Source: Strigamia acuminata
Taxonomy: Eukaryota; Arthropoda; Chilopoda; Geophilomorpha; Linotaeniidae
Length of the DNA: 64,000 nt
Direction: 5' to 3'
Assembly: GCA_949358305.1 (NCBI GenBank)
Contig: OX442321.1
Location: 3,621,605 to 3,685,604 of the forward strand
Shown here in pieces: positions 10,245 to 19,445 of this stretch. The position numbers and the translations under genes are program-made. Every line of letters begins with the position of its first letter. The stretch's first letter is position 1. The notes beneath the pieces were generated by a model. That model was given only the letters and a program-made list of their open reading frames with translations, was not told where the DNA came from and ran no database searches.

Positions 10245-13200
10245 ATGGAATTTAACCACATTCAGTCTGAATTTGAAGAGTTGTTTATGGAGATTGAAGA
10301 ATCTCTCTTTCCTCCTATTAACACACCTAATTCACTGCTTGATGTTGATGATGAAGAAAATGGATCCAATGATTCTCCATGTTGGATTTACAATCATTCT
10401 CTGATTTATCCACTCTCATCGTCTACCATCATCAACCAGTCTCAACACGTGCAATCTCCAACCTGTGTCCTCCAATCTCAATCTGCATCATTTCAATCAT
10501 GCAATCCATTGACATCATGTGAGTCTCCCGTTCCTCTCTTGATTAACCATCAAATCCATAATCAAGTGGTGCAACATAATATTTGTGAATTTGAAGAGAT
10601 GCTTACGGAAATTGAAGAATCTCTATTTCCTCAAGTTAACACGCCCAATCCTCTACTGGAAGAAGAAAATGGATACAATGATTCTCCATGGATTTATAAT
10701 CATTCTCCAATTTATCCACTCTCACCACCTACCATCATCAACCAGTATCAACACGTGCCATCTCCATCCTGCACCAATGCGTTTCAACATGTGCCAACTC
10801 CAACCTGCATCAATCAATCTGAATCTGCATCATCTCAATCGTGCAATCCATCGATATCATGCGAGTCTCCAGTTCCTGTGTACCACTACCAACCAAATTT
10901 ACACCAAGCAGGAACAAGCCGCATCGTCAATCCCCCATCTCCTATGACTTTAGTGCAACAAATTGGAGGTGGAGAGAAAGTACATTCGTGTGAGTACTGC
11001 AAAAAAAATTTTTCTTGTTTTTCAACTTTAAAAAGGCATCTTATTCATTCACATACTCTTGCTAAAAGCACATTCGCATGCGCAATTTGTACAAATATTT
11101 TTTCACGCAAAGATGCCTTGCTGCGACATGTTAAAAAAATTCACAATCGCAGCAAAGAGACATTTACTTGCAATGTTTGCAAAAAGTCTTTTTCTTCAAA
11201 TAATAATTTACTTAAACACATGCAAGTTCACATTCATCCTTTACCCGCCGTTCCACATCCACAACCACTACCCTGCGATGATCCTTGTGTTGACGCATTA
11301 GAGGGAAACGTCAACACGTATAAAATTCCCGGTGATGATTGTGGTGATTTAAATCATTTTTTCATTCAACACCACACTCGAGTGAAACGGATCTTAAACT
11401 TCCAATTGATTAAAAAGAAAGCGGTAAAATATTATATCGCCGTTAATATACATTTCACTCGAACATCACAGAGTGGTGATACGGAAACCGTTGCATGTTT
11501 TCGAAGCATTTGCTATATTGCGCTCGTTGAATCGGATCTCGAGGACCAATTATTGGAGGCGTACGAGAAAATTAAACGTTCTTGCGCCGAATTTCAACGA
11601 GATGGTAGTGGTTGGGTATTTGAAGCGGTGGTAGAGATGCATGTGAATATTGGTAGATATCGCCCATTGGCTGGAAGATCTTACATCGCACTCCCCAAAT
11701 TTTTAGCAGACAAAAAAGCAATAATAAATGTACAAAATCAAGATTCTTTGTGTTTTCTCTGGAGTGTTTTAGCTGCTCTGCATCCTGCACCTTCCCACCC
11801 TGAACGTGTTTCACATTATACCAAGTACCGAAACACTTTAGATTTAACCGGACTTTCATTCCCAATGACTCTTCAACAAATCCCCAAGTTTGAAACCATG
11901 AATTCTATTAGTGTTCATGTGTTTGGTTTCGAAAAAGAAGTGTTTCCCCTATACATTAGCAAATTGGAACATAAAACCCAAATAAATTTGTTACTTTTTG
12001 CTAATGATCAAACCCAACATTATTGTTGGATTAAAAATTTAAATAAACTGTTACATTCCTTAACACATCACAATGAATTAGCTCACTATTGTAAATATTG
12101 TCTGCATAGATGTTCGTCAGAACGGATACTAAAAGATCACTTGGAGTACTGCTCAACCCATGGACTACAAAAAGTTAAATACCCCACCGATGAAACAAAA
12201 TGGATGCACTTTACTGATTTCCATAAACAATTTAAAGTCCCATTTGTAATATATGCGGATTTCGAGTCACTGCTCGTTAAAAATGTTGAAAAAGATGAGA
12301 CAAGCAAAGTGCAAAAAGTGTCCAAGCACGTACCATCGGGTTATGCTTATGCCGTTATCAATACGGAAGGTAAACTGCACCAACCTCCATCGGTATATCG
12401 AGGTGAAAATGCAGTTGATCATTTTCTTGATCATATTACTAAATTGGAAGTAGAGTTGGGAAAGCTTATGGCTTTAAATCTTCCAATGGATTTATCAAAT
12501 GAAGAAAAATTGTTTATGGAAAGTGCTACATCTTGTCACATTTGTAATAAGACATTTTTAAAAAATGAAAAGAAAGTAAGGGACCATGATCATGCTACTG
12601 GCAAGTTCCGTGGCCCTGCTCATAATTTTTGTAATCTGATGTATCGCAGAACATCTAAACAAATTCCCGTTGTGTTTCATAACTTAAAAAATTATGATTC
12701 ACATTTGTTAATGCAGGGAATTGGAAAGTATAAAGATCGTGAAATAAGCTGTATTCCAACCAACATGCAACGATATATTACTTTTTCACTCGGAAATCTT
12801 CGATTTCTCGATAGTCTGCAATTTATGAATGCATCTTTAGAATCATTGGTTGCTAATTTATTCAAAAGTGATCCAAACCAATTCCGAATAATGAATCAAC
12901 ATTTCAAACCTGATCAAATCGGTTTGTTATTACGGAAAGGTATTTTTCCATATGAGTACATGGACTCTTGGATCAAATTCAACGAAGTCCAACTTCCTCC
13001 CATATCTGCATTTTACAGTACTCTAAGTGCGCAAAGTGTATCCGAATCTGACTATATTCATGCAAAGAAAGTGTGGGATAAATTCAATATCCTAAATCTC
13101 GGTGTTTATCAAGACCTTTATGTTTTGACTGACGTTTTGCTGCTAGCTGACGTCTTTGAAAATTTTCGATCAATTTGTTTAGAGACTTATAAATTGGATT

Positions 13201-14669
13201 GTTGCAATTATTTCACAACACCCGGTCTCTCATGGGGGGCATGTCTGAAACTAACAGATGTTAAATTAGAACTGTTAACGGATCCGCTTATGCATGTCTT
13301 TATTGAAAATGGTATTCGCGGTGGTATATCAATGATTAGCCATCGATTTGCTAAAGCCAATCACAAAGATATAGATGGTTATAAAAAGGACCTTCCATCC
13401 AATCACATCATCTATCTCGATGCGAATAACTTGTACGGCTGGGCAATGAACCAATATTTACCAACTCATAATTTCAAATGGATACCGCCCACCGATGATT
13501 TTGATGTGTTAAGCATTAGTGAAACCGGCACAAAGGGATATATTTTGGAGGTAGATTTAGAATATCCCAAAGAACTCCATGATTCCCATAACGATTATCC
13601 TCTTGCTCCTGAACGACTAACAGTAACTGAAAACATGTTATCACCCTACAGTCTCGAACACCTTATCCTACTAGAACAAAAACATCACCCATCTCCCAAA
13701 TTAGTTCCTAACCTTGCTAACAAAACAAAATACATTATCCACTACCAAAACCTCCAATTGTATTTGAAATTGGGAATGAAAGTCACGAAAATTCATAAAA
13801 TTCTGGAATTTGAACAATCTGATTGGCTTGCAAAGTACATTGGCTTAAATACTGAGTTGCGAAAACAAGCAACCAATAGTTTTCAAAAGGACTTCTTCAA
13901 ATTGATGAATAATAGTGTTTTTGGGAAGTCGCTCGAATCCGTCAGGAAACGTGTTGATGTGAGGTTGGTGCAAAATCCAGAGCGAGTGACTAAATTATTA
14001 AATTCACCAACTTTTCACGAGTTCAAGATTTTCAATGAAGATCTTGTAGGTGTACATTTAAAGAAAAGAAATATCCTATTAAATAGACCCATATACGTGG
14101 GCTTTTGCATTCTAGAACTTAGCAAAGTCCTTATGTATGATTTTCATTATAATCATATCAAAAAAACATATGGGAACAAAGCCAAGTTGCTTTTTACTGA
14201 TACGGATAGTTTAACGTATAATATCGAAACAGATGATATTTATGCAGACATGAAAAAAGATTTAGAAAAATTCGACACTTCAGATTATCCTTCCACACAC
14301 TCCCTATACAGCACAAAGAATAAAAAGGTAATTGGAAAGTTTAAAGACGAAATGTCCGGGAAATGCATACAGGAATTTCTCGGACTTCGATGTAAAATGT
14401 ATTCGTTTAAAACAAAAGATCAAGAAAAAAAGACAGCAAAAGGTGTACCTCGAAGTGTGCGAAATCAACTTCGCCACAAAGACTACAAAGAGTGTCTATT
14501 CAACAAAATAGAAAACGCACGTTCATCAAATCAAATTCGCTCTTTCGATCACGAATTATATACAATTTTGCAAAAGAAAATTGCTTTGTCTGCTGGAGAT
14601 GATAAAAGGTACATTTTGAGTGATGGTGTAACGACTCTAGCTCATGGGCATTACAATATTATTTTGTAA
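10245..14669 (+). CDS. Polinton DNA polymerase B (protein-primed type) with zinc fingers
   Basis: Replicates the element from its inverted-repeat ends. The open frame extends to 10173, but that ATG overlaps a TATA box, so the start is placed at 10245 (1474 aa; residue numbers here count from 10173). Residues about 30-205 hold two tandem copies of a FEE..EIEESLFP..NTPN..L module. Three C2H2 fingers follow at about 271-355. A region with C527-x2-W530 and a later YCWI motif could be a cysteine-protease-like fold. The polymerase core shows the exonuclease motif YADFES (D696), TTPGLSWGACL (about 1015), DANNLYGWAM (D1083), KLMNNSVFGKS (about 1243) and the catalytic DTDS (1343-1346). No frame damage. 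Length is typical of animal Polinton polymerases with extended N-termini. Confidence 0.95.
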   Translation: MEFNHIQSEFEELFMEIEESLFPPINTPNSLLDVDDEENGSNDSPCWIYNHSLIYPLSSSTIINQSQHVQSPTCVLQSQSASFQSCNPLTSCESPVPLLINHQIHNQVVQHNICEFEEMLTEIEESLFPQVNTPNPLLEEENGYNDSPWIYNHSPIYPLSPPTIINQYQHVPSPSCTNAFQHVPTPTCINQSESASSQSCNPSISCESPVPVYHYQPNLHQAGTSRIVNPPSPMTLVQQIGGGEKVHSCEYCKKNFSCFSTLKRHLIHSHTLAKSTFACAICTNIFSRKDALLRHVKKIHNRSKETFTCNVCKKSFSSNNNLLKHMQVHIHPLPAVPHPQPLPCDDPCVDALEGNVNTYKIPGDDCGDLNHFFIQHHTRVKRILNFQLIKKKAVKYYIAVNIHFTRTSQSGDTETVACFRSICYIALVESDLEDQLLEAYEKIKRSCAEFQRDGSGWVFEAVVEMHVNIGRYRPLAGRSYIALPKFLADKKAIINVQNQDSLCFLWSVLAALHPAPSHPERVSHYTKYRNTLDLTGLSFPMTLQQIPKFETMNSISVHVFGFEKEVFPLYISKLEHKTQINLLLFANDQTQHYCWIKNLNKLLHSLTHHNELAHYCKYCLHRCSSERILKDHLEYCSTHGLQKVKYPTDETKWMHFTDFHKQFKVPFVIYADFESLLVKNVEKDETSKVQKVSKHVPSGYAYAVINTEGKLHQPPSVYRGENAVDHFLDHITKLEVELGKLMALNLPMDLSNEEKLFMESATSCHICNKTFLKNEKKVRDHDHATGKFRGPAHNFCNLMYRRTSKQIPVVFHNLKNYDSHLLMQGIGKYKDREISCIPTNMQRYITFSLGNLRFLDSLQFMNASLESLVANLFKSDPNQFRIMNQHFKPDQIGLLLRKGIFPYEYMDSWIKFNEVQLPPISAFYSTLSAQSVSESDYIHAKKVWDKFNILNLGVYQDLYVLTDVLLLADVFENFRSICLETYKLDCCNYFTTPGLSWGACLKLTDVKLELLTDPLMHVFIENGIRGGISMISHRFAKANHKDIDGYKKDLPSNHIIYLDANNLYGWAMNQYLPTHNFKWIPPTDDFDVLSISETGTKGYILEVDLEYPKELHDSHNDYPLAPERLTVTENMLSPYSLEHLILLEQKHHPSPKLVPNLANKTKYIIHYQNLQLYLKLGMKVTKIHKILEFEQSDWLAKYIGLNTELRKQATNSFQKDFFKLMNNSVFGKSLESVRKRVDVRLVQNPERVTKLLNSPTFHEFKIFNEDLVGVHLKKRNILLNRPIYVGFCILELSKVLMYDFHYNHIKKTYGNKAKLLFTDTDSLTYNIETDDIYADMKKDLEKFDTSDYPSTHSLYSTKNKKVIGKFKDEMSGKCIQEFLGLRCKMYSFKTKDQEKKTAKGVPRSVRNQLRHKDYKECLFNKIENARSSNQIRSFDHELYTILQKKIALSAGDDKRYILSDGVTTLAHGHYNIIL

Positions 14670-14849
14670 AAAGTGTTATTTATTTATTTATTTATTTTGT
14701 AAACAAAACTGTTACATATTTTTATTATTATTATATCATTATCTTATCATGTAATTTATTTTGTAAATGAAATTATTATTATTATTATTATTATTTTTAT
14801 AAAATAAAACCATTATTATATATATTATCGTGTCATTCTTTCACAAACC
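14670..14849. other. AT-rich spacer with possible polyadenylation signals
   Basis: Contains TTTATTTATTTATT and TTATTATTATTATT runs and AATAAAACC near 14803. It separates PolB from the small downstream gene and probably holds the PolB mRNA end. Confidence 0.4.
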
Positions 14850-15236
14850 ATGGACAGAGCAGGATTACAGAAAAACCTGATGCTCTTATTTGAAAATCAT
14901 AAATTATGGATTACGACTGGAAGTTTCTCTGTTGTTGGATGTTGTATCGTTATTCTACAAATCATGATTCTGATGTACTCTCCTCCAACCTTAATCCAAC
15001 CAACTGTGGATGTAGTGAAAATGTTGCCTGTATCCAATGGATGCAATTCCACTTTTGATCTAGGAAATGGAAAACAACTAAATATTTGCAAACGTGGAGA
15101 TGATGTAATATTTGATATCAGACAGTTTAGCAGAGCTGGTCCATCCATCAAAGGAATTAATTTAAATTGGTATCAATGGATTAGATTAACTCGAGCAATC
15201 TCTTTTCTCCATTCGAATGTAACTATTGTTAAATAA
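14850..15236 (+). CDS. PC4-like ssDNA-binding domain protein with one membrane segment
   Basis: 128 aa. Residues about 22-44 form a hydrophobic segment (SFSVVGCCIVILQIMILMYS), long enough to cross a membrane. Residues about 68-118 (FDLGNGKQLNICKRGDD, then IFDIRQF, then KGINLNWYQWIRL) have the strand-turn-strand plus helix pattern of the PC4/p15 transcription coactivator fold, which binds single-stranded DNA. A membrane-anchored PC4 domain is odd. It could attach replicating DNA to a membrane, or act in the virion, but this is inference. The gene follows PolB on the same strand and faces the integrase gene, with convergent ends 56 bp apart. Confidence 0.65.
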   Translation: MDRAGLQKNLMLLFENHKLWITTGSFSVVGCCIVILQIMILMYSPPTLIQPTVDVVKMLPVSNGCNSTFDLGNGKQLNICKRGDDVIFDIRQFSRAGPSIKGINLNWYQWIRLTRAISFLHSNVTIVK

Positions 15237-15292
15237 ACAAGTGCATATGCAATGATCGAAATATATCTTTATTATTTATGTGTGTATACAAA

Positions 15293-16387
15293 TTATAATG
15301 GTGGGTTGTCTCGTAAGTCATCAGCGGGAATCCAGGAATTAAATTCATCTCCATAACCCATCCACTTTACAAAATATAATTTATTCGCACCTTTGCCTTT
15401 AGACTTTAATACTGTTTCTACAGCATACTCCGCATCCTTGGGTTTATTAATTTTCTGCAACTCAAATTCATAAAATGTACCGAGTAAAGGTTCATCATTG
15501 TAATCTTTAAGCATATAGACAACTTCTGGTGGTCGGATTAATCGATTGATAATATAATAAATTTGATGCGAATAGCTTCCCCTGTATCCCTTTCGGAAAA
15601 CCACTTTAGATTTTGATATTCTAACACCATCACCAATATTAAACTTAAATTTCTTATGTCTTTTATTTATTGTATCACCATATAAGTGGTAAAACACTGC
15701 CGGTTCTTTCTCTTTCGTAACATCAACAGGTTTCATTCCTAATGTTCGATGAACGCTATGATTATATGAATCTATAAATGTTTGCAGTTGATCAATATAT
15801 CGATGTCTGCCGGTATATGTGAAATAAGTCCACATTTTCTGCTTTATGGTTCGATTCAATCTTTCACAAAGTGAACATTTAATATCATCATTTTCACTAG
15901 TAAAATGTTTGATGTTATTTTTCTGTAAGAATTCCTGAAATGCTTTGTTTAAGTATTCTTTTCCCTTATCCGTCTGCAGGTAGAGGGGTTTAGTCTTGGC
16001 ACGTTTTAGAATTGTTTTAAAAGCTTTTATAATATGTTGCGCAGACTTTGTTGGTAATGCTTCAATATACGCATATCGTGAAAATACATCAATGACGGTC
16101 ATTAAATATCTATTTCCATCATTTTCCTTTGCTATGTTTCCAACTTCAACCAAATCCGATTGCCATTGGTAATTAATGGATGGTACAATAGTCTTGGAGC
16201 GTTGAAACTTGTATCGGACTGGTTTATGTAAAGTATAAGAATCTAATCCTTGTAACCAATCTTGAATTTCTTTTCTGGTAACTTGTATCCCTCGATTACG
16301 TGCAGCATGAAACAATTTATCTCGACTACTAAATCCGGCAGGATTTCTTGGATTAAAGTAGATATCTTTCAATTGTTGCTCTGCCAT
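15293..16387 (-). CDS. Polinton integrase (retrovirus-type, DDE, with chromodomain)
   Basis: Catalyses insertion of the element, producing the 6-bp duplication. 364 aa. The catalytic core has WQSDLVEV (D78), LYLQTDKGKEYL (D140) and CSLCERLNRT (E175), with 34 residues between the last two, close to the classic D,D-35-E spacing. The C-terminal 43 residues (about 322-364) form a chromodomain: AVETVLK, LYFVKWMGYG, SWIPADDL. Such a domain could direct insertion to marked chromatin. First gene of the region on this strand to be read last, downstream of the virion genes. Intact. Confidence 0.97.
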   Translation of the reverse strand: MAEQQLKDIYFNPRNPAGFSSRDKLFHAARNRGIQVTRKEIQDWLQGLDSYTLHKPVRYKFQRSKTIVPSINYQWQSDLVEVGNIAKENDGNRYLMTVIDVFSRYAYIEALPTKSAQHIIKAFKTILKRAKTKPLYLQTDKGKEYLNKAFQEFLQKNNIKHFTSENDDIKCSLCERLNRTIKQKMWTYFTYTGRHRYIDQLQTFIDSYNHSVHRTLGMKPVDVTKEKEPAVFYHLYGDTINKRHKKFKFNIGDGVRISKSKVVFRKGYRGSYSHQIYYIINRLIRPPEVVYMLKDYNDEPLLGTFYEFELQKINKPKDAEYAVETVLKSKGKGANKLYFVKWMGYGDEFNSWIPADDLRDNPPL

Positions 16388-16435
16388 ATGTTTTTCTAAC
16401 TTTGTTCTATGCTCCTAGTTATACTGTTTATTTCT

Positions 16436-17320
16436 TTATTTTTTTTTTATTTTTTGTGAACCGGAACTTGGTGTTTTATATTTGAATAAACTCTCGTCTT
16501 GATCTCGTTGAAATCTTAAAGATTTGTTTGGTGTTCCGTAATGTGCCCAAGTGTTCTCTAAGTCTGACAGCTCTTGATCTTGATCTGATAGTGTTTGATT
16601 ATTGATGATGGAGTCATTTCCACTCAATGACTCTCTATGAATGTCCCTAGTAATTGTGGGAGTTGAAGTGCTCATCGGTCTAATTAATTCCTTTCTTAAA
16701 TTCTTGTTTATAATGTATTCTTTTGGTACATTTGAATCAATCAAAATTTTAATATACTCTGACTGACCAATCGGAATTACATTTTGCTTCGGGCGGTTTC
16801 TTATGGTATAGTTTATAAGATCAGCTTTGGTTGTATTTGGAATTTTTACTCCATCTATAATCATTTCCGATAGATTGCTCCATTTCAACCTTGGATTCAA
16901 ATTCATAACTTCCATTAACGCAATAGCTTGTTTCTTTTGATCTTTTGACATTTTATTCAACATTATTTTATCCAATGGTTGAAGAACAAATGGCGATTGA
17001 GATGTGGATAAGTGCGAAACAATTGGTGGTGGTGATTGAGGTGGAGATGCGGATTGAGTTGGAGGTGATATAGTAACAGTTTTTGGTGCATTTAATTGTT
17101 TAATTAGCTTTTGTTTAAAGTTTCCAAATTGCGATTGAAGTGTCGATATAAGTTTAGCTTTCATTTCATCATTCAAGTTTGCATCATTGAAAATTTCCTC
17201 TATTGACGATTCAATCTTTTGCAATTTTTGATATTGCGGATCAATATCATCATAGTTCTTTTTCGAATATTGTAAAGATGACATCATTTCCTGCGGTACT
17301 AAAACCATTTTCCTAGCCAT
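16436..17320 (-). CDS. Polinton virion-associated protein of unknown function (proline-rich linker)
   Basis: 294 aa, unrecognised by function. Residues about 1-95 are predicted helical (DEMKAKLISTLQSQFGNFKQ). A proline/serine-rich linker follows (about 100-125, with TISPPTQSASPPQSPPP). A compact region at about 135-215 has LKWSNLSEMIIDGVKIPNTT, a pattern I know from proteins beside capsid genes in other animal Polintons. The tail is polar and ends KIKKK. Its start overlaps the stop of the upstream 111-aa gene by 8 bp, so the two are likely co-expressed with the ATPase gene. A minor structural or scaffold role is inference. Confidence 0.6.
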   Translation of the reverse strand: MARKMVLVPQEMMSSLQYSKKNYDDIDPQYQKLQKIESSIEEIFNDANLNDEMKAKLISTLQSQFGNFKQKLIKQLNAPKTVTISPPTQSASPPQSPPPIVSHLSTSQSPFVLQPLDKIMLNKMSKDQKKQAIALMEVMNLNPRLKWSNLSEMIIDGVKIPNTTKADLINYTIRNRPKQNVIPIGQSEYIKILIDSNVPKEYIINKNLRKELIRPMSTSTPTITRDIHRESLSGNDSIINNQTLSDQDQELSDLENTWAHYGTPNKSLRFQRDQDESLFKYKTPSSGSQKIKKK

Positions 17321-17648
17321 TTCGTTTACTAATTAGTTTACCTACTAATGCTCCAATAATTGGGGCGAGTAGTTGCGGTAAAAATCCACCAGTTTGAATG
17401 ACCAAGTTCCGTCTTTGTTTGAATGAAGATGTAGGAGTGGCCAATTTTCTTAACAACCTTCTCCTTCGATAAAGTGATTGTTTCTGATTTGCTCCTAACT
17501 TAATTGTACCTTTTATAATGTTTAAACAAATTTCACAGATGGTTTTACAGAAATCATCGTTAGAATGTTTGAGAAAATCCTTGATTTGTCTCTTATTTAA
17601 ATCGGGAATGGCCCGGAGCACATTGGCGTGACGTCTTACTCGTTTCAT
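17313..17648 (-). CDS. Small basic Polinton virion protein with hydrophobic C-terminus
   Basis: 111 aa. It starts with an arginine-rich helix, has a CETICEICLNIIKG-like cysteine pair region in the middle (CKTICEICLNIIKG), then RRRRLLRKLA, and ends with a glycine-bounded hydrophobic stretch (GGFLPQLLAPIIGALVGKL). This layout is common to a small protein family encoded beside the ATPase in animal Polintons and adintoviruses. Membrane activity or DNA condensation, as for small adenovirus core proteins, is inferred. The gene lies 9 bp after the ATPase gene and overlaps the next by 8 bp. Confidence 0.65.
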   Translation of the reverse strand: MKRVRRHANVLRAIPDLNKRQIKDFLKHSNDDFCKTICEICLNIIKGTIKLGANQKQSLYRRRRLLRKLATPTSSFKQRRNLVIQTGGFLPQLLAPIIGALVGKLISKRNG

Positions 17649-17657
17649 TGGTGGAAT

Positions 17658-18257
17658 CTATATGTAAACTATAGTATATTCATCCGGAAATATATTAGTC
17701 TTCACTCTTTGATCTTGGGGTGTATCCGGTTTCAAATCAATTAATAAATACCCAAAACTTTGCGCTGTTGCATCGTTAAATGCTGACATGAAAAATTTAC
17801 CTCGTTGTGGGAACATTTGACTCCCTACTTTTGCGATTTGATTCATATCCCTTGGATTTCGAAAAAGGATTAAATAGTGACTATTTAAAGATAAAGTTCG
17901 TTGATATTTGCTTTGATGAAATATGTTTTGGCATAAATAAAATACACTAGTGCTCGTATGGTGCGAATATTTAGTCCACAATAACCCAATCTCTTGATTT
18001 AAATTTTCCATTTGATCGTCAATGATGAAAAGCTTTCTCGTTGATGAATCCAAAGTCTTTAAATTGGGTAATCCTTCGTGGAACTGCACATTGGGAAATT
18101 CGATATACCACTGTTGCCATATTGAATAGTACCAGCAAATATCTTGTGGGGGTGGATCAATCATTTTACTCGCATTTCGGATAATTTTCTTACATATCTC
18201 CGTTTTGCCCGTACCCGAACTTCCAGAAATAATAGCAGTAAATGGATGATGAAACAT
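17658..18257 (-). CDS. FtsK/HerA-type genome packaging ATPase
   Basis: 199 aa, usual length for Polinton ATPases. Walker A is GSSGTGKT (residues 12-19). Walker B is RKLFIIDDQ with D79 and D80. A later QNIFHQSKYQRT..LNSHYLILF segment resembles the sensor part of the FtsK/A32 packaging family. The role would be pumping DNA into capsids. It is transcribed leftward from a 53-bp gap shared with the rightward penton-like gene, which must hold promoters for both. Confidence 0.95.
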   Translation of the reverse strand: MFHHPFTAIISGSSGTGKTEICKKIIRNASKMIDPPPQDICWYYSIWQQWYIEFPNVQFHEGLPNLKTLDSSTRKLFIIDDQMENLNQEIGLLWTKYSHHTSTSVFYLCQNIFHQSKYQRTLSLNSHYLILFRNPRDMNQIAKVGSQMFPQRGKFFMSAFNDATAQSFGYLLIDLKPDTPQDQRVKTNIFPDEYTIVYI

Positions 18258-18310
18258 TGTTCATATAAGAGGTGATGTCACCTCAATGATGCAATCAGAA
18301 GTGAGCAGGC
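18258..18310. promoter_or_regulatory. Divergent promoter region for virion genes
   Basis: Only 53 bp separate the divergent starts of the ATPase (minus) and penton-like (plus) genes. No clear TATA box is present, unlike the PolB, AlkB and right-end PC4-like genes. This may mark a different (late) promoter class. Inferred from gene arrangement. Confidence 0.4.
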
Positions 18311-19441
18311 ATGGATCCGGAACAGAGTTTCTATGTGAGTCTTCCATCAAATAGCAGCTTAGATTATTACCCGAATAATACATTGACGGAATTTCATACG
18401 CAATTACCATCATATATTAATTTAGATGAAAATTGGGAAGTGGGTCTGGTTGAATTCCTTTATCCAAGAAGCTGGAGTACTGCTCTATTGCCCCGAGGTG
18501 CCGATTTTCGAATACTGAAGAATGAAGTCAATGCAATCAAATTTCCACCATTCAAATTTGTGGATGCATCCCTACCGCAGGATAAGCTAATATCCGAGTT
18601 TCTTAACTTTTTAAATAATAATTTAACATCTCCAACCAAGAAAGATGAGAAAGTTAAAGATCTTGACAAAGCATTGCAAAAATTAGGAATTAAATTTCAC
18701 TGGAATTCCACTCGTTTAAGATTTGAAATAATAATTATGCCTAAGTTTCAAGTCATGATCCCGCAGAGGCTGGCATATGTGTTAGGTTTTGTGAAAGATG
18801 AAGATGATGATTTTTACGCTGATGAATCCAAGACGGCTCGTGATTCTCCACGTCTCACACCAAATCTTATCAATGATAAAAATTGGAATTTATCAATTGA
18901 AAAGGAGACTGATGGTAAACAGAAACAAAGCTTGAAACCTGGACATTATTCGGGACCTGATCAATTAGTAGATGCTTTAAATCTTAAAGCACTCGTAGTT
19001 ATTGATAAAGCACCATTTAGTTTTAATATATCATCAAAGAAAATTGAGATTAACTTGCCAATTAACACCAAGCTGGTTCTTGATAAAGCCTTGGCATCAA
19101 CTCTCGGTTTTAATGATTTGCGTGTAATTACAAAAACAACAGAAGCTTTTCATAAAATGGATGAACAAGTTGGACTATATCATATGTACTTGTATTGCAA
19201 TCTAATACAACCAAACATTGTTGGGGATACTTTAGCGCCACTGTTAAGAATAATACAGATTCAAGGAAAAGAGCGAGGACAATACATCTCCCAAACTTTT
19301 GAAAATCCACATTATAAACCGCTGGCAAAATTGCAATTTGAATCCATACAAGTGCTTATAAGGGGTGACACCGGAGAAAAAGTACCATTCGAGTTTGGAC
19401 GTGTCGTTGCAACGTTACACTTCAGGAAGAGATTGGATTGA
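18311..19441 (+). CDS. Minor capsid (penton-like) protein candidate
   Basis: 376 aa, acidic start MDPEQSFYVSLPSNSS followed by YPNNTLTEFHTQLPSYINL and WEVGLVEFLYPRSW. This opening is the hallmark of the second capsid-type protein in animal Polintons (often named PX/minor capsid). It is followed by a middle domain and a beta-rich C-terminus. It is expected to form the vertices of an icosahedral particle. It is the first gene of a rightward run: this gene, membrane-active protein, major capsid, protease. Assignment rests on gene order and family resemblance; no catalytic motif exists to test it. Confidence 0.75.
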   Translation: MDPEQSFYVSLPSNSSLDYYPNNTLTEFHTQLPSYINLDENWEVGLVEFLYPRSWSTALLPRGADFRILKNEVNAIKFPPFKFVDASLPQDKLISEFLNFLNNNLTSPTKKDEKVKDLDKALQKLGIKFHWNSTRLRFEIIIMPKFQVMIPQRLAYVLGFVKDEDDDFYADESKTARDSPRLTPNLINDKNWNLSIEKETDGKQKQSLKPGHYSGPDQLVDALNLKALVVIDKAPFSFNISSKKIEINLPINTKLVLDKALASTLGFNDLRVITKTTEAFHKMDEQVGLYHMYLYCNLIQPNIVGDTLAPLLRIIQIQGKERGQYISQTFENPHYKPLAKLQFESIQVLIRGDTGEKVPFEFGRVVATLHFRKRLD

Positions 19442-19445
19442 CAAG

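Noticed and set aside
19365-19445. Upstream extension of the basic virion protein frame
   Set aside because: It starts at GTG and lies entirely in the penton-like gene; the ATG at 19446, five bases after that gene's stop, is the sensible start.
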